Shown here piece after piece: positions 13,600 through 16,914 of a stretch of 16,914 bases of DNA; position 1 is the first letter of the stretch; every line of letters begins with the position of its first letter. Location: positions 1-16,914 of the forward strand of contig JAJQBM010000157.1 in NCBI GenBank assembly GCA_021203285.1, written 5' to 3'. The position numbers and the translations under genes are program-made. The DNA is from Clostridiales bacterium. GTDB taxonomy: Bacteria > Bacillota > Clostridia > Lachnospirales > Lachnospiraceae. The notes under the pieces are model-generated. The model was not told the origin of the DNA, made no database searches, and was given only the letters and a program-made list of their open reading frames with translations.

Positions 13600-14999
13600 T
13601 CGGGCACACCCCCTCTCAGCCGGACAGTCACCCGCGTCCCCCGCGGACGGCGCGGCTCAAAGTCAATCGTCCCCTCATGCGCCCGGACAATCTCCAGACA
13701 GAGCGCCAGTCCCAGCCCGACCCCGCCCTGCGCGCGGGAACGGGATTTGTCCACACGGTAAAACGCGTTCGTGATCCTGCCCACCTCTTCCGGCGGAATC
13801 CCGCATCCTTCATCGTCCACTAGAAACCGGCAGCCGTCCTTTATCATGGAGGAGGACACCCGGATCGTCCCGCCATCCATCATGGACTTTCCTGCATTGT
13901 CAATCAAATTGATCAAAAGAGAGGTTGTCAGGGACGGTTCCAGCAGGCAGAATCCATCCTCGCAATCCAGCTCCAGCACAATCCCTTTTTCCTCCAACAC
14001 CGGCCGGATCAGGTCCGCGACATCCCGGACCAGCTTCGCCGGCTGTGTCGGCGTCATGGCAAGCTCACCCTTTTTGGTGAAAAGCAGCTCGAGGATTCGC
14101 AGCGACAGCTTTTCCAGACGCTTTCCCTCAGAAAAAATATAGTTTGCGGCTTCCCGCCGCTGTGCGTCCGGCAAATCCCGGCTGCGAAGCAGATCCGCAT
14201 AACCGATGATGGCAGTCATGGGCGTCTTCAGCTCGTGGGCGAAATCCCCCATAAAGATCTCCTGCCGCTCCATGGCGTCCTTCAGCTCCCCGATCTGCTG
14301 CTGAAGCCGATCCGTCATCTGGTTGAAATCCTCCGAGAGCAGGCCGATCTCGTCGCCGCTTTTGACCTGTGCCCGCACCGACAGATCCCCTCCGGATATC
14401 TTCCGCGCTGTCTTTGCGAGTTGCGCGGGGGGGTTTGCAAAAAACCATGACATCAGCCATGAAAGTCCGAATCCCGCCAGAATAATAATCCAAAATACAT
14501 AGCGGTAAAGCTTCTGTTGTTCCGATCTGGATTCATAAATAGAAGTGATATCATACAGGCTGTCAAGACAGAGAATCTTTTCACCGGCCTCGAGAGCGCC
14601 GCTCACCTGCAGATAATAGCCGTCCTCCTCCTGAAAAATCAGGAGCTGATACCGGCCGACACTCTCCGTGCTGACCGAGTCATCCATATAGGAAGCCAGA
14701 GAGCTGCTTTCGTAATAGACATTGCCGTCCACGCTCAGACGAAGCGCGGACCAGCTTCCGCCGCCGTTTTCCTCCAACTGCTCCAGCGCGTCAACCACAT
14801 CGCCGTAATAGGTCTGCGTGCTGACACTGTTTACCACCGCCAGCATGTTGAGGATAGTCTGGTAGGAATCTGTGGCCGCGGACTTTTCCTGCCGTAAGTC
14901 CGCGTCAAAGGACATCGCGATCAGGATACTTCCCCCGATGCCGAAGGCGAGGGAGAGAAAAACCACCATGCAGATTGCAATCTTCGTGCGGAATTTCAT
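13596..14999 (-). CDS. Membrane sensor histidine kinase with HAMP domain (467 aa)
   Basis: Partner of the response regulator just upstream. Order: TM1 at about 7-28; extracytoplasmic sensor region at about 29-166, possibly Cache/PAS-like, ligand unknown; TM2 at about 167-188; HAMP at about 189-240 (AKTARKISGGDLSVRA); HisKA with phospho-acceptor H255 in GDFAHELKTPMTAIIGYADLL; ATPase domain with N-box NLIDNAG (364-370), DEGCGIP (396-402), FYRVDKSRS and GGVGLGLAL (425-433). All catalytic motifs are intact. The start ATG at 14999 has AAGGAG 7 bases upstream and lies 15 bases after the regulator stop. A run of seven G (plus strand 14427-14433) encodes the NPPA of the HAMP domain and is a possible slippage site. 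The signal sensed cannot be told from the sequence. Confidence 0.95.
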   Translation of the reverse strand: MKFRTKIAICMVVFLSLAFGIGGSILIAMSFDADLRQEKSAATDSYQTILNMLAVVNSVSTQTYYGDVVDALEQLEENGGGSWSALRLSVDGNVYYESSSLASYMDDSVSTESVGRYQLLIFQEEDGYYLQVSGALEAGEKILCLDSLYDITSIYESRSEQQKLYRYVFWIIILAGFGLSWLMSWFFANPPAQLAKTARKISGGDLSVRAQVKSGDEIGLLSEDFNQMTDRLQQQIGELKDAMERQEIFMGDFAHELKTPMTAIIGYADLLRSRDLPDAQRREAANYIFSEGKRLEKLSLRILELLFTKKGELAMTPTQPAKLVRDVADLIRPVLEEKGIVLELDCEDGFCLLEPSLTTSLLINLIDNAGKSMMDGGTIRVSSSMIKDGCRFLVDDEGCGIPPEEVGRITNAFYRVDKSRSRAQGGVGLGLALCLEIVRAHEGTIDFEPRRPRGTRVTVRLRGGVPE

Positions 15000-15014
15000 C
15001 CTGCGTCTCCTTCC

Positions 15015-15671
15015 CTAGGGTTCCAGTTTGTAGCCTACCTTGTGGACGGAGCGGATCTGATCCTGCAGACCGCATTTTTTCCGGAGCCGCTGCACATGCA
15101 GGTCGATCGTCCGGCTGTCCCCGGTGTATTCGCCGCCCCAAACGCGCTCATAAATCGTCTCCCGATACATGGCGACGCCGACATTCTGCGCCAGAAGCGC
15201 AAGGATATCAAACTCTTTTTTCGTCAGAATAATCTCCTGACCGTTTTTCCTGACGGTACGGGAGCGCAGATCGATCGTGACATCCCCCGCCGTGAGCAGG
15301 CTGCCAAGCTTTTTATTGCGGCGCAGAACCGCCTCCACCCGGGCAAGGAGCTCCACGATCTCAAACGGCTTCACAATATAGTCATCCGCGCCGAGGCGAA
15401 GCCCCCGCACCTTGTCCGGCGTGGAATTTTTGGCTGTAATGAAAATCACTGGAATCTCCAGCGGACGGATATACTCCATCAGCTCAAATCCGTCCACGCC
15501 GGGCAGCATCACGTCCAGCAAAATCAGGCCAAAGGAGTGATCCTGCTCCAGCAGATCCGCCGCCTGCACGCCGTCATAGACGCAGCGGCATAAGTAGCCG
15601 GAGGCAGACAGCGACAGCTTCAGGAGATCCGCAATCGATTTTTCATCTTCAACGATCAATATCTGTATCAT
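15015..15671 (-). CDS. OmpR/PhoB-family DNA-binding response regulator (218 aa)
   Basis: Transcription factor controlled by the adjacent kinase. Receiver domain at about 1-115 with acidic pocket E8/D9 (IVEDE), phospho-acceptor D53 in LILLDVMLPGVDGFEL, switch T79 (FITAKNS) and K101 (YIVKPFE). Winged-helix DNA-binding domain at about 125-218 with LTKKEFDILALLAQN and the recognition helix region SRTIDLHVQRLRKKC. The start ATG at 15671 is preferred over the one at 15698, because AGAGGA lies 5 bases before it and the protein then opens with the family-typical MIQILIVEDE. It lies 32 bases after the propeller gene with no terminator between them, so they are probably co-transcribed; no convincing promoter is seen in that gap. 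Confidence 0.96.
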   Translation of the reverse strand: MIQILIVEDEKSIADLLKLSLSASGYLCRCVYDGVQAADLLEQDHSFGLILLDVMLPGVDGFELMEYIRPLEIPVIFITAKNSTPDKVRGLRLGADDYIVKPFEIVELLARVEAVLRRNKKLGSLLTAGDVTIDLRSRTVRKNGQEIILTKKEFDILALLAQNVGVAMYRETIYERVWGGEYTGDSRTIDLHVQRLRKKCGLQDQIRSVHKVGYKLEP

Positions 15672-15703
15672 AACTTTCCTCTGAATCTTATCCCTCAACA
15701 GGA

Positions 15704-16768
15704 TTAGGAAATTTTGTGGATAAAAATGCTGTTCGGCTGGCCGATAGATACCGGCTTTGACGACATCAGGAAATATCCCTCCTCGTAATTCATCTTGTAG
15801 ACCATCATCTCATTTGTATTGTGGGACAGTACAACAAAATGCTCATTATCCGGCAGCACCACCAGAGACTTCGGATAGTCCCCGCCGCAATATCCGCTGC
15901 AGATCTGTTCCAACAGGCCGGTCTGCGGGTCCACGGCAAAGACTGCAATCGTATTGACGCCCGCGTTGCTGACAAAGAGATATCTGCCGTCTGGGGAAAA
16001 CTCTATGCCGCTGGCCGCCGCCCGCAGATCCTTTCCCTCGCTGACCGTGGATATTTTCTGGATGCACTCATAATCCACCGCGCCGCTCTGTACCGAGTCC
16101 GGCACAGCGTGGCAGACACAAATGCGGTTGCTCATCCCGCCGAGAATGTAGATGTACTCTCCTTGACGGTACATGCGCAGCATCCGCGGCCCGCTGTCCA
16201 GCTCACAGCGAATGATATCTCTCAGACGCAGCTTTCCGGTTTTGCCGTCCACATCGTATACCTTGACCTGATCCAGACCGCTGTCCACGGCAAACAGACC
16301 CTTGTCATCCTGCGTCATCTTCACGCAGGTCACATGCGGCATGGCGCTGCGGTCCGTGATATTGAGTCCGATCCCCTCATGGAAAACGCCGTCCGCCACC
16401 TCGCCGAGGTATCCGTCCTCGCCCAGAGGCATCACGGACACCCGCGCATCGTGATATCCCGCAACAAATAAAAAGCGATCCTCCAGATCCGTCTCCAGAT
16501 AACACCCGCGCATGCCGCCGGTCCACTGGCTGTTTAAAAACTCAAGGTCGCCGTCCTCCAGAATCTGGTACGCGTTCACACCCCGGTCGGTTACGGCATA
16601 CAAAAACTGCCCGTTGTTGGAAACCAGAACATCCGACGGGTTCTCCACCGGCACCACCTTCCGCTCCTTCAGTGTCCATGTATCCGTGTCAATGTCAAAA
16701 ATATAGATGCCCTCGCTCTTCCCGTGAGTGTAGGTTCCGACATAGGCTACGTAGCGGTCTTTCGTCAT
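15704..16768 (-). CDS. Lactonase-family seven-bladed beta-propeller protein (354 aa)
   Basis: Cytoplasmic protein of the 6-phosphogluconolactonase/YncE-like propeller family. Typical blade wording recurs: AYVGTYTHGKSEGIYIFDID near 8-27, PSDVLVSNNGQFLYAVTD near 44-61, GIEFSPDGRYLFVSNAG at 254-270. It has no signal peptide. The family's substrate-site segments look altered: PHVTCVKMT (144-152) where PHxH is usual, and SGPRMLRMY (192-200) where GPRH is usual. True lactonase activity is therefore doubtful and a binding or sensing role is possible. The start ATG at 16768 has AGAGGA 8 bases upstream, and only three bases (GCC) separate it from the TGA of the preceding gene. It precedes the two-component pair on the same strand. 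Confidence 0.85.
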   Translation of the reverse strand: MTKDRYVAYVGTYTHGKSEGIYIFDIDTDTWTLKERKVVPVENPSDVLVSNNGQFLYAVTDRGVNAYQILEDGDLEFLNSQWTGGMRGCYLETDLEDRFLFVAGYHDARVSVMPLGEDGYLGEVADGVFHEGIGLNITDRSAMPHVTCVKMTQDDKGLFAVDSGLDQVKVYDVDGKTGKLRLRDIIRCELDSGPRMLRMYRQGEYIYILGGMSNRICVCHAVPDSVQSGAVDYECIQKISTVSEGKDLRAAASGIEFSPDGRYLFVSNAGVNTIAVFAVDPQTGLLEQICSGYCGGDYPKSLVVLPDNEHFVVLSHNTNEMMVYKMNYEEGYFLMSSKPVSIGQPNSIFIHKIS

Positions 16769-16771
16769 GGC

Positions 16772-16914
16772 TCAGGTCCTCTCTTTCCTGCGCAGGACAT
16801 CAAACTCCTCCATGGGATGTCCCAGATCGATGAACAATGTTTGCTTCGGGTGCGGCGCGGACTCCATATCGGCCCCGTCCTCCCCGGCAATGCGGTTTAC
16901 CCGCACCTCTATAT
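16772..16914 (-). CDS. C-terminus of a probable U32-family peptidase (46 residues visible)
   Basis: Open frame entering from the right edge and ending at TGA 16774-16772, three bases before the propeller gene's ATG. The visible tail reads IEVRVNRIAGEDGADMESA, then PHPKQTLFIDLGHPMEEFDV and LRRKERT. The order 'charged strand, ESAPHPKQ, hydrophobic strand, DLG, DxLRR' matches what I remember of the C-terminal domain of U32 peptidases (collagenase-like; several members act in RNA modification or ubiquinone synthesis). With only 46 residues and no search, the family name is tentative. The tight spacing shows it belongs to the same transcript as the propeller and the two-component genes. Confidence 0.55.
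   Translation of the reverse strand, partial: IEVRVNRIAGEDGADMESAPHPKQTLFIDLGHPMEEFDVLRRKERT

Noticed and set aside
14427..14433. Run of seven G in the histidine kinase as a phase-variation tract
   Set aside because: Seven bases is short for frequent slippage, the frame is intact, and the run encodes ordinary Pro codons in the HAMP domain.
15672..15703. Separate promoter for the response regulator
   Set aside because: The 32-base gap holds no -35/-10 pair that I can support; co-transcription from upstream is simpler.

Overview
This window looks like core chromosome of an anaerobic Clostridia-class Firmicute, most likely a Lachnospiraceae relative. The pointers are strong AGGAGG-type ribosome binding sites, mid-to-high GC coding with AT-rich promoters, a one-subunit short serine pathway (serC-serA-DUF1015), a leuB-ilvD-ilvB block, a PreP-like M16C protease and a small cold-shock protein. 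The family placement is inference from gene content and protein wording; no search was run. There are no rRNA or tRNA genes, CRISPR arrays, insertion sequences or phage genes that I can see, and no gene-free stretch longer than about 245 bases.

Layout, left to right. (1) 1-500, minus strand: the first 65 codons of an M16C insulinase-family protease (runs off the left edge), a hairpin, then a cold-shock protein with its own promoter. (2) 628-9753, minus strand: a long run read leuB -> ilvD -> ilvB -> serC -> serA -> DUF1015 -> mscS. It makes enzymes of branched-chain amino acid synthesis, then the two middle steps from glycerate-3-phosphate towards serine, then a protein of unknown function and a mechanosensitive channel. 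The channel gene is split by an exact 8-bp tandem duplication. (3) 9754-9998: divergent control region with clear sigma-A-type promoters for leuB (leftward) and yajC (rightward). (4) 9999-10307, plus strand: yajC, which carries an in-frame TGA halfway through. (5) 10353-11459, minus: aroC (chorismate synthase), convergent with yajC and sharing one terminator hairpin. (6) 11554-12681, plus: tgt (queuine/preQ1 tRNA-ribosyltransferase), divergent from aroC. tgt and yajC are usually adjacent on one strand; here aroC lies between them in reverse. (7) 12688-16914, minus: an operon-like set read U32-peptidase-like C-terminus (enters from the right edge) -> lactonase-like beta-propeller -> OmpR-family response regulator -> sensor histidine kinase -> single-pass membrane protein of unknown function whose start overlaps the kinase stop.

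Most of the window is ordinary metabolism. The parts worth a second look are the two interrupted genes (mscS by an 8-bp duplication that also creates an ATGA stop/start overlap; yajC by a TGA), the unrecognised membrane protein coupled to the two-component system, and the inverted repeat lying across the aroC promoter and touching the tgt ribosome binding site. I did not find a convincing wholly new system.
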